From Hellea sp. (lineage in GTDB: Bacteria; Pseudomonadota; Alphaproteobacteria; Caulobacterales; Maricaulaceae), in the NCBI GenBank assembly GCA_014238285.1, contig JABABK010000009.1, forward strand, positions 1 to 50,947: a DNA stretch of 50,947 bases. The letters run 5' to 3'. Below the pieces are notes generated by a model, which worked only from the letters and a program-made list of their open reading frames with translations, made no database searches and was not told the DNA's origin. How positions within the stretch are numbered: the first letter of the stretch is position 1; each line of letters starts with the position of its first letter. The position numbers and the translations under genes were made by a program. Below are positions 17,890 through 27,184 of this stretch, one piece after another.

Positions 17890-19407
17890 ATGGCCAACGA
17901 TGAATTTCTGACATTTAAAGCGACACGTCGATATAAAAACTATCACGGCACAGTTGACGAAAACATTGCGGGTGTATGGACTATAAACAATTCCAACCCC
18001 AGCCGCTCATCTTTGGGTCGAATGAAAGAAACCGCGGCCCGTATTCAAACCCTTATTCGCCACGCAACTGATAAGAAAAAGCGCCTGAGAGCCATTGGCC
18101 GGAAATGGTCCTTTTCAGAATTACCATTGGCCGATGATGGCTGGATATTACAAACAGACCGCCTGAATTACACTTTCCGTGTAACCACTAATAGCAATTT
18201 AGATATCAATTACATCGGTGACGCCTCCGAGCTTTATCTGGCGCAATGCGGCACCGAACTTTCCGAGATTAACCGAAAGCTAGAGACAAAGACCCGTCAA
18301 CGCGCCCTGCGAACATCAGGCGCCAGTAACGGCCAAACCATTGCAGGCGCTATTGGAACCGGAACCCACGGCTCGGCGATTGACGTCGGGGCGCTGCAAA
18401 GCCAGGTTTGCGGCATCCAATTATTGACCGGCGCAAGAAATCTGTGGTTGGAAGACCCTGCCGACCCCATTGTCAATTCTGGCTTTGCCAATAAAATCGG
18501 TGCCGAGCTCGTTCGCGACACACAATTGTTTCATGCAGCCTTAGTGAGCCTTGGCGCCCTAGGCATTGTCCACTCTGTCATGATTAGAACGACAGGACGT
18601 TACCTTTTGGAATCCTTCCGGCGGCCGATGCGATATAGTGAAGTTAAAAAGGCGATTAACACGCTAGACTTCACGGGTCTCGCATTACCAATCCCGGACA
18701 GAAAGCCATATTTTTTCCAAGTCGTGATTGATCCTACCAAGGGTAAAGACAAAGCCTATGTCACAACGCGGTATAAGGCCCTATGCCCGCCGAGTTACGC
18801 CCCTGATTACGAAACAAAATCTGGGCATCTCATGCATAACGATTTACCTGGCCTAGCCGCAAAGTTCATTGATCACATTGGCCCGCTCGCGCCCCTGATA
18901 GTGTCAGAGATTTTAGGGTCTTATCAAAAAGCCAAAGAATTCACTGGCACACCTGGCGAGACTTATGACCGAACATCTGGCAAAAAGGGCGTTCTGGGCG
19001 CGGCTATTGCTGTTCCCATAGGCCATGCCAGTCAAGCCGTTGATCTTTGCACAGAGGCGATTAACGAAAAGTTTGGACCGCTCGGCGTTGCCTTGAGGTT
19101 CGTGCAAAAATCAAACGGTTATCTGTCTTTTACACAGTATGATCCGTGCTGCGTGATTGACATAGATGGGCTTGATTCCAAAGCCGCGCGTGATGTTTTG
19201 AAACGAATCTACAAAAAATTTGACGCCGCTGGCATGCCCTATTCCCAGCACTGGGGGAAAGTTCACGGCATGACAAAGGCCCGTGTCAAAAATAGTTACG
19301 GCCATAAAATTGATCATTGGAACGATGCCAGGGATGAACTTCTCCCAAGCGATGATGAAAAATTCGTCTTTACCAATAAATTGCTGACGTCAATCGGGAT
19401 TGTTTGA
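17890..19407 (+). CDS. FAD-linked oxidase (gulonolactone/arabinonolactone oxidase-like)
   Basis: 505 residues. The FAD_binding_4 domain covers about residues 25-230, including RAIGRKWSFSELP and the flavin-contacting block SGASNGQTIAGAIGTGTHGSA. The C-terminal domain ends with the PYSQHWGKVHG motif seen in aldonolactone oxidases. No signal peptide. These enzymes oxidise an aldonolactone or sugar alcohol and pass electrons to oxygen or a cytochrome; the exact substrate is uncertain. A strong AGGAG ribosome site precedes the ATG. The cobalamin riboswitch starts about 45 nt downstream of its stop. Confidence 0.8.
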   Translation: MANDEFLTFKATRRYKNYHGTVDENIAGVWTINNSNPSRSSLGRMKETAARIQTLIRHATDKKKRLRAIGRKWSFSELPLADDGWILQTDRLNYTFRVTTNSNLDINYIGDASELYLAQCGTELSEINRKLETKTRQRALRTSGASNGQTIAGAIGTGTHGSAIDVGALQSQVCGIQLLTGARNLWLEDPADPIVNSGFANKIGAELVRDTQLFHAALVSLGALGIVHSVMIRTTGRYLLESFRRPMRYSEVKKAINTLDFTGLALPIPDRKPYFFQVVIDPTKGKDKAYVTTRYKALCPPSYAPDYETKSGHLMHNDLPGLAAKFIDHIGPLAPLIVSEILGSYQKAKEFTGTPGETYDRTSGKKGVLGAAIAVPIGHASQAVDLCTEAINEKFGPLGVALRFVQKSNGYLSFTQYDPCCVIDIDGLDSKAARDVLKRIYKKFDAAGMPYSQHWGKVHGMTKARVKNSYGHKIDHWNDARDELLPSDDEKFVFTNKLLTSIGIV

Positions 19408-19451
19408 CACTAACAAAAACTATTGCGCCCGTAAAATTTCTCAATTAAAGG

Positions 19452-19600
19452 CCATTTGTTGGTTAAGGGAACGACGTGAAAATCGTCGGCTGTACCCGCA
19501 GCTGTAAATCGGCGAGCAACCTGACACATGCCACTGAAGAAATTCGGGAAGGCGTCAGGGCGCAATCGAGCCGAGGAGCCAGAAAACCTGCCAACGCGTC
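19452..19600 (+). ncRNA. Cobalamin (B12) riboswitch
   Basis: The characteristic blocks are in order: GGTTAAGGGAACGACGTGAAA, ATCGTCGGCTGTACCCGCAGC, TGTAAATCGGCGAG, GCCACTG, GGGAAGGC, CGAGCCGAGGAGCCAG and the closing AAAACCTGCC. It lies between the oxidase gene and btuB and should repress the btu operon when adenosylcobalamin is abundant. About 130 nt of further leader before the btuB start is available as expression platform; I see no obvious intrinsic terminator there, so control of translation is the more likely mode. Confidence 0.93.
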
Positions 19601-19729
19601 GACAGCGCATGGAGCGGGAGTTCTTTGATGCATGGAAGACCGTCTCATATAATGAGCGGCAACTCCAATGACGACATTAATTTGTTTCGCAGACCATAAC
19701 AATTTGGGCTGCATAATTTTGGAGTCGTT

Positions 19730-21700
19730 ATGAAACGTCTTTTATTAAGTGCTGCGATCAGCGCAATCATCTCTGGCGCCCTACTCACGACAAGCAGCCA
19801 TGCCTTATCTTACTCACAAACCGACGATGAATATCGCGCTCTTTGCAGATTACACTTGAGCCAGGATGAACAAGAAGAGTTCCTAATTAATTATGAATGT
19901 TCTGACGAGCACCAAGATGAAGTTATCTCTGTGGGCCAACAGATCGGTACAAGCAATATAGACAATATATCCAGCCCGGTTTCCGTACTCACATCTACAG
20001 ATATCGAAAACCGCAATCAAAACTATGTGAGCGAACTTTTACGCGCCCTACCCGGCGTATCGGTCAATCGTTCTGGCCCCGGCGGCGCGCTAACACAAAT
20101 TCGTATGCGCGGCTCCGAAGCCAGCCATGTCCTTGTCATTATTGACGGTGTTGAAATGGCTAACCCGACCGCGGGTGAATTTGACTTCTCTGGCATACGT
20201 GCCTCCAACATTGTTAAAATCGAAGTCCTACGCGGCGAACAATCTGCGCTGTACGGATCAGACGCTGTCGGCGGCGTAATCAATATTATCACCAATGCAG
20301 GCACGCGTCAGAAATTTTGGCAAGCCAATGTCGAAGCTGGTAGCTTTGGCACATATTCCGGTCAGTTTAACGGCGCTGTGCCGATTGGCGATGCCACGCT
20401 AACACTTGGCGTCGGCGGACTAACAACAAACGGCTATGATATATCAGGTCTTTCCGGCGAGAAAGATGGCAGCAAAAGCCGCTCTTATGATTTTGGTCTC
20501 AACAATGTGAATGCGGGCGGGATCAATATCTCTGCAAAATACACGAATTCACATCTTGATACTGAATTTGACGAAGACAGCGATTTTAACGGGCGTCTAG
20601 ATAATACGGATGCCTATTCACTGATCGATACCGAATCGGCGCGCATTACGGGTCAGTTTGAACTCGGCAGTCTTGAAAACGTCATCACTCTATCAGGTCA
20701 TAATATCCAAACCGATAGCCGGGGTGGTTTTGCCTCAATATCAGATGGCACGCGCCGCAAAGCTAGCTGGGCCATAAAAGAAACATTTGGCGAGCACGCC
20801 ATTACTGTTTTGGGTGAAGCTGAAACGGAATCCTATGAAATCACGCCAAGCTTCGCGTTTCAGGCTACTAAACCTTCAAACACCAACAAAGCTTTAGCCG
20901 GTGATTACCGCTATACAGGCGATGCTATCAGCTTCACAGCATCAGCGCGGCACGACTTTAATGGCCGCTTTGACGACGCCTTCACTTGGAAACTCGGCGG
21001 GACTTACGTCTTTGATAGCTTTGGTGGCCGTGTCCGCGCCTCTGTTGGTACGGGCGTTAAAAACCCGTCTCTGATTGAGCTGTTTGGGTTTTATCCCGAA
21101 AGCAATTTCATGGGCAATCCAGACCTAACACCGGAAGAAAGCTTTGGCTTTAACGTTGGGTATACCCACGACTTCGATCTTGCTGGGGGCGACTTAGAAC
21201 TATCCGCTGATTACTTCCATGCTGATCTAGAAGATGAAATCTTCACAGACTTCTCATCCTTTCCGTTTCTGGCCCGTAACCGCGCCACAGACAGCAAGCG
21301 CGAAGGCGTCGAGCTCTCGGCCGATTGGAATAATGGCGGCGACGTATCATTTTACGGATCAGCAACATTCCTGGACGCCAAAGAAAACGGCGTTGAAGAA
21401 ATTCGCCGTCCTGAATTCCTCGCCAGCATGACAGCGACCTGGAACGCTATGGAAGACTTATCTTTTACGGGCAGCATTGATCACACAGGCTCACAGCTCG
21501 ACACTGACTTTGCAACATTTAGCCCGGTCAAGCTGGATGCCTTTACCCTTGTGGGATTGAACGCAGCCTATAATGTAAATGACGTAGTTACTTTAACTCT
21601 TAGAGGCGAAAATATACTTGACGAAGATTATCAAGAAGTCGTTGGATATGCTTCCCAAGGTCGCGGCGTGTTTGCTGGCCTTAACGTTCGCTTCGATTAG
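19730..21700 (+). CDS. btuB: TonB-dependent outer-membrane cobalamin receptor BtuB
   Basis: 656 residues. A signal peptide (1-25) and a short Cys-containing segment precede a TonB-box-like DEVISVG, the plug domain (about 70-185; SELLRALPGVSV, IRMRGSEASHVLVIIDGV, VLRGEQSALYGSDAVGGVINI) and a 22-strand barrel ending FAGLNVRFD. The B12 riboswitch upstream and the B12-type ABC transporter genes downstream identify the substrate as a corrinoid. The last 53 nt overlap the start of btuF in another frame. Confidence 0.93.
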   Translation: MKRLLLSAAISAIISGALLTTSSHALSYSQTDDEYRALCRLHLSQDEQEEFLINYECSDEHQDEVISVGQQIGTSNIDNISSPVSVLTSTDIENRNQNYVSELLRALPGVSVNRSGPGGALTQIRMRGSEASHVLVIIDGVEMANPTAGEFDFSGIRASNIVKIEVLRGEQSALYGSDAVGGVINIITNAGTRQKFWQANVEAGSFGTYSGQFNGAVPIGDATLTLGVGGLTTNGYDISGLSGEKDGSKSRSYDFGLNNVNAGGINISAKYTNSHLDTEFDEDSDFNGRLDNTDAYSLIDTESARITGQFELGSLENVITLSGHNIQTDSRGGFASISDGTRRKASWAIKETFGEHAITVLGEAETESYEITPSFAFQATKPSNTNKALAGDYRYTGDAISFTASARHDFNGRFDDAFTWKLGGTYVFDSFGGRVRASVGTGVKNPSLIELFGFYPESNFMGNPDLTPEESFGFNVGYTHDFDLAGGDLELSADYFHADLEDEIFTDFSSFPFLARNRATDSKREGVELSADWNNGGDVSFYGSATFLDAKENGVEEIRRPEFLASMTATWNAMEDLSFTGSIDHTGSQLDTDFATFSPVKLDAFTLVGLNAAYNVNDVVTLTLRGENILDEDYQEVVGYASQGRGVFAGLNVRFD

Positions 21701-22478
21701 CGCACAGGCTAAGCCACCAGAAAGTATCGCTAGTACGTCATTGTGCGGCGATGCCTATTTACTAGCGCTGGCCCCTGAAAGGGTCAGCGCCTTATCTTGG
21801 CAAAGCCGGGATGCCCTCTCTCGAGCGCCAGACTCACTAAAAGCTCTGCCCCAAGCCTGGGATGATACAGAACGCCTTTTATCTCTGAAAGCTGACTATA
21901 TTTTATTTGGTCCCGGCGAGGGGTCTAAGGTCCAAGAATACCTCTCCAAGACAAACACTGAGTTTTCAAACCTAATATGGGGGGAGGGTTTTGATTCTGT
22001 TTTTTCAAATATCAAAAACCTAGGCGAAGCCATTGGCACGCCCGATGATAGCCGCCGTTTAGTTCGGTCAATCAAAGACAGACTTGAGAGGCTTGAGAAG
22101 CACACAAACCTTGAGAAACCCAAAATTCTCTATCTATCCCGCTCTGGCGGATCAGCGGGTCCGGGTACATTGGTTGACGCCGCAATCACAGCCGCTGGCG
22201 GGCAAAACATTTTGACCAAGTCCGGATGGTTTACCCCGGACACGGAATTTCTCATCAGCTTAAATCCAGACCTAATCATCACCTCTTATTTTGATGATGG
22301 CTATGAGAGCGTGAACGCGGTTCCTCTTCGCAACAAAACCGTTCAAAAGTTTATGTCGCGATATGATAGACTGGATGTTCCGGGTCACGTCTGGCCCTGC
22401 GCCGGGCCGCATTTGATTGAAGCGGCCGAAATGATCCATGATAAGATTCTAACCCTGAAATCAGAGCCAACGCCATGA
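21648..22478 (+). CDS. btuF: Periplasmic cobalamin-binding protein BtuF
   Basis: 276 residues from the ATG at 21648. The signal peptide MLPKVAACLLALTFASISAQA is cleaved before KPPES. The mature protein is a type III (helical-backbone) periplasmic binding protein: SLCGDAYLLALAPERVSALSW, SLKADYILFGPG, LYLSRSGGSAGPGTLVDAAI and a C-terminal HVWPCAGPHLIEAAEMI. An upstream start at 21618 would add a charged extension, so the internal ATG is preferred. The gene begins inside the btuB 3' end and its stop overlaps btuC by 4 nt. Confidence 0.88.
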   Translation: MLPKVAACLLALTFASISAQAKPPESIASTSLCGDAYLLALAPERVSALSWQSRDALSRAPDSLKALPQAWDDTERLLSLKADYILFGPGEGSKVQEYLSKTNTEFSNLIWGEGFDSVFSNIKNLGEAIGTPDDSRRLVRSIKDRLERLEKHTNLEKPKILYLSRSGGSAGPGTLVDAAITAAGGQNILTKSGWFTPDTEFLISLNPDLIITSYFDDGYESVNAVPLRNKTVQKFMSRYDRLDVPGHVWPCAGPHLIEAAEMIHDKILTLKSEPTP

Positions 22479-23437
22479 GACTGATCCTGCTGATTTTGGC
22501 CGCTATTGCCTGTATCTTGCTTTCTTTATTTCTCGGTAGCGCGCCTCTTTCATTGACGGATGTTAGTGCCGCCCTTTCAGGAAATGGCAGTGAGCTTAAT
22601 CAACAAATCATTTGGGAGCTACGCCTACCGCGCGCCTTATTAGCTATATTTATCGGCGCAGGTCTCGGTGCGTCAGGCGCAGCGCTTCAGGGTTACACGC
22701 GCAATGAACTCGCCGCGCCCGGCATTTTAGGCTTCTCTGCCTGCGCCGCCCTTGGCGCGGTTGTGGCGCTTTATTTTGGACTGCCTCATCTGGTTACGCC
22801 GGCGGCGTTAATCGGCGCAGGCATTGGCGCCACACTCATCCTTGGCATTGCAGGCCTGAAAAAAAGTGCAGGCGTTCTTATCCTGGCAGGTGTCGGCGTA
22901 GGGGCGCTCGCAACCGCGATAACGGGCCTTGTCATGAATTTCGCGCCCAATCCTTGGGCCCTATCAGAAATCGTTTACTGGATGATGGGGTCATTACGCC
23001 ACGCCGATATGAGCGGATTATTCATCTGCGCGCCGCTTACGCTTTTAGGTATTGGCTGTCTTTGGTTTATCGGACCTGATTTAAAATCTCTAAGTCTGGG
23101 TGAGTTAACAGCCCAAAGCCTCGGTGTGTCGATTGGCAAAGTCCAAGCCTTACTCGTTACAGGCGTCGCGCTTTGTGTGGGTAGCGGCGTTGCCATAGCG
23201 GGCGCTATCGGCTTTGTCGGCCTATTTGTACCCCATATCACCCGCATGATATTCGGCCCTGATCCAGCCAGGCTCATCACACGGTCTGCCATAGCCGGCG
23301 GCATATTTCTCTTGCTTGCCGATATGGTCACTCGGGCATGGTCTGGTCCTGGCACTACGCTCTATTTGGGCATATTAACCTCACTTATCGGCGTTCCGTT
23401 CTTCCTTTGGCTTGTCGTCAGGGAGGTCAGAACATGA
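22475..23437 (+). CDS. btuC: Cobalamin ABC transporter permease BtuC
   Basis: 320 residues, the usual FecCD/BtuC length, with about ten membrane helices. Family blocks include LRLPRALLAIFIGAGLGASGAALQG near residue 50, LVLAGVGVG-like ILAGVGVGALATAITGL, and GAIGFVGLFVPHITRM, which contacts the ATPase. Overlaps of 4 nt (ATGA) at both ends bind it to btuF and btuD. It imports corrinoid across the inner membrane with BtuD as energy source. Confidence 0.92.
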   Translation: MRLILLILAAIACILLSLFLGSAPLSLTDVSAALSGNGSELNQQIIWELRLPRALLAIFIGAGLGASGAALQGYTRNELAAPGILGFSACAALGAVVALYFGLPHLVTPAALIGAGIGATLILGIAGLKKSAGVLILAGVGVGALATAITGLVMNFAPNPWALSEIVYWMMGSLRHADMSGLFICAPLTLLGIGCLWFIGPDLKSLSLGELTAQSLGVSIGKVQALLVTGVALCVGSGVAIAGAIGFVGLFVPHITRMIFGPDPARLITRSAIAGGIFLLLADMVTRAWSGPGTTLYLGILTSLIGVPFFLWLVVREVRT

Positions 23438-24195
23438 TCCGGCTCAGCGCAAAAAACCTCTCATCGGGCTATGGCGATAAAGAGATCATTTCAAACATAT
23501 CGCTTGATGCCAAACCCGGCTCCCTCATCGTGTTGGTCGGTCCTAATGGCAGCGGCAAATCAACCTTGATCAAAACGCTCGCGGGCTTACTCCCCGCCAA
23601 GCAAGGCGATGTTTTAATCGATGATCAACCTCTACAAAATCTGGACTTACGAGTTCGCGCCAAGCAAATCGCCTATCTGGCCCAAGACCGCCAAGCTATG
23701 CCAAGCATGAATGTTCGGCAAATATTAGAACTTGGCCGCGCGCCTTATCGTGGACGGCTCGGCCAGATAAGCCATATGGGCGAGGTCGCGATCATGCAGG
23801 CCATCAACTATGCGGACCTGAAAAACTTTTTACATAGGCCATTTTCTCAACTTTCCGGCGGCGAACAAGCGCGTGTTCTTATGGGCAGGGCTTTGGCGGT
23901 GGATGCGCCTATACTGCTCGCTGATGAACCCATCGCCGCCCTTGATCCTTATTATCAACTCGCCATGATGGAAATTTTAAAAGCGGAAACCTCTCGCGGC
24001 AAAACCGTTATTACGGCGCTCCATGATTTATCTCTAACGGAAAAATACGCCGACGAAATATGGGTCATGGATAAAGGAAAAGTGGTTTTTAATGATGTCA
24101 ATAACAACGGACTCCCGGCAGAATTAGTCGAGCAGGTTTTTAAAATCCATATGATTGACGGGCGTATAAGCCCTATTAAAGTCGGGAGCGTTTAA
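23434..24195 (+). CDS. btuD: Cobalamin ABC transporter ATP-binding protein BtuD
   Basis: 253 residues from the ATG at 23434, which overlaps the btuC stop by 4 nt. Walker A is GPNGSGKST (36-44), the signature is LSGGEQARV, Walker B is ILLADEP, and a switch His is in ALHDLSL. Full length for a BtuD/FhuC-type ATPase. The stop is convergent with the sulfatase gene and overlaps it by 4 nt. Confidence 0.92.
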   Translation: MIRLSAKNLSSGYGDKEIISNISLDAKPGSLIVLVGPNGSGKSTLIKTLAGLLPAKQGDVLIDDQPLQNLDLRVRAKQIAYLAQDRQAMPSMNVRQILELGRAPYRGRLGQISHMGEVAIMQAINYADLKNFLHRPFSQLSGGEQARVLMGRALAVDAPILLADEPIAALDPYYQLAMMEILKAETSRGKTVITALHDLSLTEKYADEIWVMDKGKVVFNDVNNNGLPAELVEQVFKIHMIDGRISPIKVGSV

Positions 24196-25670
24196 TCGCC
24201 ATAGGTTTTGGCCTCAAGCTCTCTCAATTTGGCCTCAAACTGTTTTAAAACGGCTTCTTCTTGGCCATCCAAATAGTATGAATAATAAAAGCCGTGAATG
24301 ATGTCTTGCTGAATTTTGCGCGGATCATCCTCGGCAATCGGCATGGGCAATCCCGCAACCCATTTTGATAATTTTTCGTCCAACTCTTTGACCAAGTCTG
24401 GATGTTGATCCGCCAAATTATCAGTTTCAGGCGCATCTTTACTCAAATCAAACAAATAAGTTTTATCCCCGAACTTTAAAAGCTTCCAGTCGTCTTTTCG
24501 GATGGCCGCCTGGGTCACAGATTGCCAATAAAGCGCCTCATGAGGTGCCGTATCTTTTTCACCGGTTAAAAAAGGCATTAAATTTCGGCCTGGTAATTCA
24601 GCGTTTGGCTTCACGCCTGCAATTTCAGTGGCCGTCGCCGCAACATCTAGGCTGATGACCGGTTTATCAAAAATGGTTCCGGGGATAATATTGTCTTTCC
24701 AATAGACAATAAAAGGCACACGGATACCGCCTTCTGTCAGCATGCCTTTTTCTCCGTTTAAAGGATCATTGAGAGAACCGTTCCAGCCATGGCGCGATTT
24801 TGCTTTGTCCGCCTTGGTGATTTTATAGGGCGCGCCATTATCACTGATAACAAAAATCAATGTGTTTTCTTCGAGCCCCTGCTCGCGAAGGGTTTTCACA
24901 ATAGACCCAACACCATCATCGACTGCTGACATCATCGCGAGCGCATGACGCCGACGGTCTGGCATTTCCCCTGGAAAGCGTTTGAGATATTTTGGCGCCG
25001 CGTCCATAGGCGAATGCGGCGCGCGCGGCGCCCAATAAAAGAAGAAAGGCTGATCCGCATTTTTCTCAATAAAAGTCGACGCAAATTTCGCGCCAGTATC
25101 AATGTGATACCCGCCCTCTTGGCGCTTAGGCTCAAACTCGTTGCCATTTAGGTCCATATTCCAATAACCTTTCCTGCCCTGAGTTTTAAATATCGTTTGA
25201 AAACCGTGATCCATAATTTCAGCGTCAGGTCCCAAATGCCACTTTCCGGCCATGCCAGTTTGATAGCCTGCCTCTAGCAATGTCTCGGCGATTGTCTGTG
25301 AATTCCTAAAATTTTCCGCAATCACAGGATTTTTGAAGTCCCCATTGATCCGAAATCCAATTTTATTTTGATATTGTCCGGTCAATAGCCCCAAGCGCGA
25401 CGGCGAACATTGCGGCGCGGTGACATAGCCATTCGTCATCAAAGCCCCGCCGCGGGCAAGCGCGTCAATATTGGGGGTTTTAATATCATCCAGTACGCCA
25501 TGAATACCCACATCGCCATAGCCCTGATCGTCCGTATAAATCACGATAATATTGGGACGTTTCGCGGTAGATTCGGGCGCTGCCTCAAGGGTTAGGTCAG
25601 GCGAGGCTCCCTTTTCACACCCCGCGCTGAAAACGCCCACAAACAGCAAAATCATCAACCATCTTAACAT
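24192..25670 (-). CDS. Lipoprotein sulfatase (type I, formylglycine-dependent)
   Basis: 492 residues from the ATG at 25670; a longer open frame to 25763 lacks support. A lipoprotein signal peptide ends in FSAGC (Cys18). The sulfatase domain opens with PNIIVIYTDDQGYGDVG (metal-binding Asp pair) and carries C88-S-P-S-R with LGLLTG, where Cys88 is the residue matured to formylglycine. Later blocks GKWHLG and ISDNGAPY are typical of arylsulfatase / GalNAc-6-sulfatase relatives. It probably desulfates algal or other polysaccharide at the cell surface. No maturation enzyme is in the window. Confidence 0.92.
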   Translation of the reverse strand: MLRWLMILLFVGVFSAGCEKGASPDLTLEAAPESTAKRPNIIVIYTDDQGYGDVGIHGVLDDIKTPNIDALARGGALMTNGYVTAPQCSPSRLGLLTGQYQNKIGFRINGDFKNPVIAENFRNSQTIAETLLEAGYQTGMAGKWHLGPDAEIMDHGFQTIFKTQGRKGYWNMDLNGNEFEPKRQEGGYHIDTGAKFASTFIEKNADQPFFFYWAPRAPHSPMDAAPKYLKRFPGEMPDRRRHALAMMSAVDDGVGSIVKTLREQGLEENTLIFVISDNGAPYKITKADKAKSRHGWNGSLNDPLNGEKGMLTEGGIRVPFIVYWKDNIIPGTIFDKPVISLDVAATATEIAGVKPNAELPGRNLMPFLTGEKDTAPHEALYWQSVTQAAIRKDDWKLLKFGDKTYLFDLSKDAPETDNLADQHPDLVKELDEKLSKWVAGLPMPIAEDDPRKIQQDIIHGFYYSYYLDGQEEAVLKQFEAKLRELEAKTYGD

Positions 25671-25806
25671 GGGAAAGCTATAAGAATGGGCGCGGGCCAA
25701 CACAAGACAAAGCTTATTGAAATAATTTACATAACTGTCTTGCAAATCACATTGTCTCGCCATATATGGTGCACCTCTTCGCGATACTCAGCGAGGAACT
25801 TGGTGA

Positions 25807-25884
<78 letters not shown>

Positions 25885-25918
25885 TAAAAATAACCCGCCG
25901 CTGGCGGGTATTTTTATT
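25885..25918 (+). terminator. Intrinsic terminator after tRNA-fMet
   Basis: Stem ACCCGCC-GCT-GGCGGGT is extended by the A/T-rich arms AATAAAAAT and ATTTTTATT, giving a T-rich tail downstream. Confidence 0.8.
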
Positions 25919-26354
25919 CCAGAGGGTCAAGTCGATTTGCAAAGCAAAATTTTTGATCCTGTGAATCGAAAATAGACGCTGACATTGCGGCAGCAATGTT
26001 TCCCGAAGGCTCGACACAGGCAGTATAGCTTCACATCGTTCGTCAGAATTGTTTCACTGGATCAATTCTTTCTCACCCCCGCAACTTTCAAAGTATGGAG
26101 CTGGTTGGCGTAGCGAAATATTTCGCTGACCGCTCTATGTCACCTACAGTGCGACGAGCACCCTACTGGGTAACGCTTCAATTTAATCTGCCAGAGCTTT
26201 GATGGCCGCCATGACTTTTTTAGCTTCATCACCAACCACGCACCACTGCCGCGAGCCGGAAACAAATGAGAAAATTCCTCTGATCTGAAGGTTATTTTAA
26301 GTCTTTTGATACATTTTGCCTTAAAGATACGAGGGGCCGAGCAGGAGGCGTTTT
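25919..26354. other. Non-coding stretch with repeat fragments
   Basis: No convincing gene. A segment near 25944 (AGCAAAATTTTTGATCCTGT) resembles one at about 41842. Positions 26132-26239 are a diverged copy of 27133-27241 and include the relic tail gene at 26183. The last part is the leader of the lipoprotein gene at 26355. Confidence 0.6.
26183..26242 (-). pseudogene. Relic 3' end of the 27185-29128 lipoprotein gene
   Basis: Reads VVGDEAKKVMAAIKALAD then stop, against VVGDEAKKAEAAIKARAD at the end of the intact gene 1 kb away. Nothing homologous lies upstream of it, so only the tail and flanking DNA were copied or left behind after a deletion. Confidence 0.75.
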
Positions 26355-26966
26355 ATGAACTCAAAATCACCAAGGTTATTTGCCCTTTCTACTCTGATTG
26401 TCTTGGGGGCTTGCACAGGGGAAAATCAGTCCACACCGACATATTCGCCTCCAACAGCTTCCGAACTGAAAGAGCCGTACAAAGATATGCGCATTTTTCA
26501 TATACAATATGCTCTGGCAACCTGGAACAATTACGCGAATGAAACAATGGATAGAGCGACCATCTATGGCGCTATACTTTCAGGCAACACAAGCATCACC
26601 AAGAAAAAGACATCATCTGATCTAGATTTCAGTTTTTTGGGAGGTAAACGGCTAAACGAGATCGTCGACAGGAATAAGAATGTTGGCCGGGTCAATCCCA
26701 TTTCATGCCAATGGATGCCAATCAATCATAAGTCCTTGGTAAAAGGTTATACGGCAACTCAAGCCAAGAGTAATAAATACGGATACTATTGCCAGTTGGA
26801 AATTATCAGCCGCTGCAACAAGAAAATCTCACGAAACGGCTATGCCGTTAATGATGGGACGCGCTGGGTTTATTTACCTGAAAAAAATAAGGATGATTTT
26901 ACTCTAAAAAACCCTTTGGGACAAACCCAACCAAACTGGAAAAAGAAAACCCCATGTAAAATGTGA
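26355..26966 (+). CDS. Lipoprotein of unknown function
   Basis: 203 residues. Signal peptide with lipobox VLGAC (Cys about residue 20), then a Pro/Thr linker and a helical YALATWNNYANETM region. The C-terminal half has four Cys (SCQW, YCQL, RCNK, PCKM) that could form two disulphides. A GAGG ribosome site lies 6 nt before the ATG. No family recognised. It is the first gene of the putative tRNA-fMet island. Confidence 0.65.
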   Translation: MNSKSPRLFALSTLIVLGACTGENQSTPTYSPPTASELKEPYKDMRIFHIQYALATWNNYANETMDRATIYGAILSGNTSITKKKTSSDLDFSFLGGKRLNEIVDRNKNVGRVNPISCQWMPINHKSLVKGYTATQAKSNKYGYYCQLEIISRCNKKISRNGYAVNDGTRWVYLPEKNKDDFTLKNPLGQTQPNWKKKTPCKM

Positions 26967-27005
26967 AGTCGCGGCAGCGACTATCGACGAAGGAGAATTT
27001 GATAA

Positions 27006-27030
27006 AAATTATGTCCAATGGACATAATTT
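27006..27030. promoter_or_regulatory. Perfect 25-bp dyad
   Basis: AAATTATGTCCA and TGGACATAATTT flank a single central A. It could be an operator or a tight hairpin between the convergent lipoprotein genes. There is no T-run beyond TTT, so a terminator role is weak. Confidence 0.45.
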
Positions 27031-27037
27031 AGGATTA

Positions 27038-27073
27038 TTCCGAGAAGCCATGCTTTAAGGCTCTGTTTCAGCC
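27038..27073 (+). repeat. 36-bp dispersed repeat, copy a
   Basis: Starts TTCCGAGAAGCCATGC; aligns without gaps to copies at 30145, 32936 and 37569. Confidence 0.6.
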
Positions 27074-27106
27074 AAGGTTTTCGACACCAAAAGATGGTGT
27101 ATTTCA

Positions 27107-27132
27107 CCCTCATGCTGAGCTTGTCGAAGGAC
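27107..27132. repeat. Short dispersed repeat (CCCTCATGCTGAGCTTGTCG type)
   Basis: The string CACCCTCATGCTGAGC...GTCGAAGG is a common proteobacterial intergenic repeat. Degenerate relatives are at about 6720 (CCTTCGTCAGGCTCAGGATG) and 42585 (CACCCTGAATCCGTCGAAGG). Confidence 0.5.
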
Positions 27133-27184
27133 GCTCTATGTCATCAACCGCGCGACGACGCACCCTAGTGGGTAACGCATCAAT

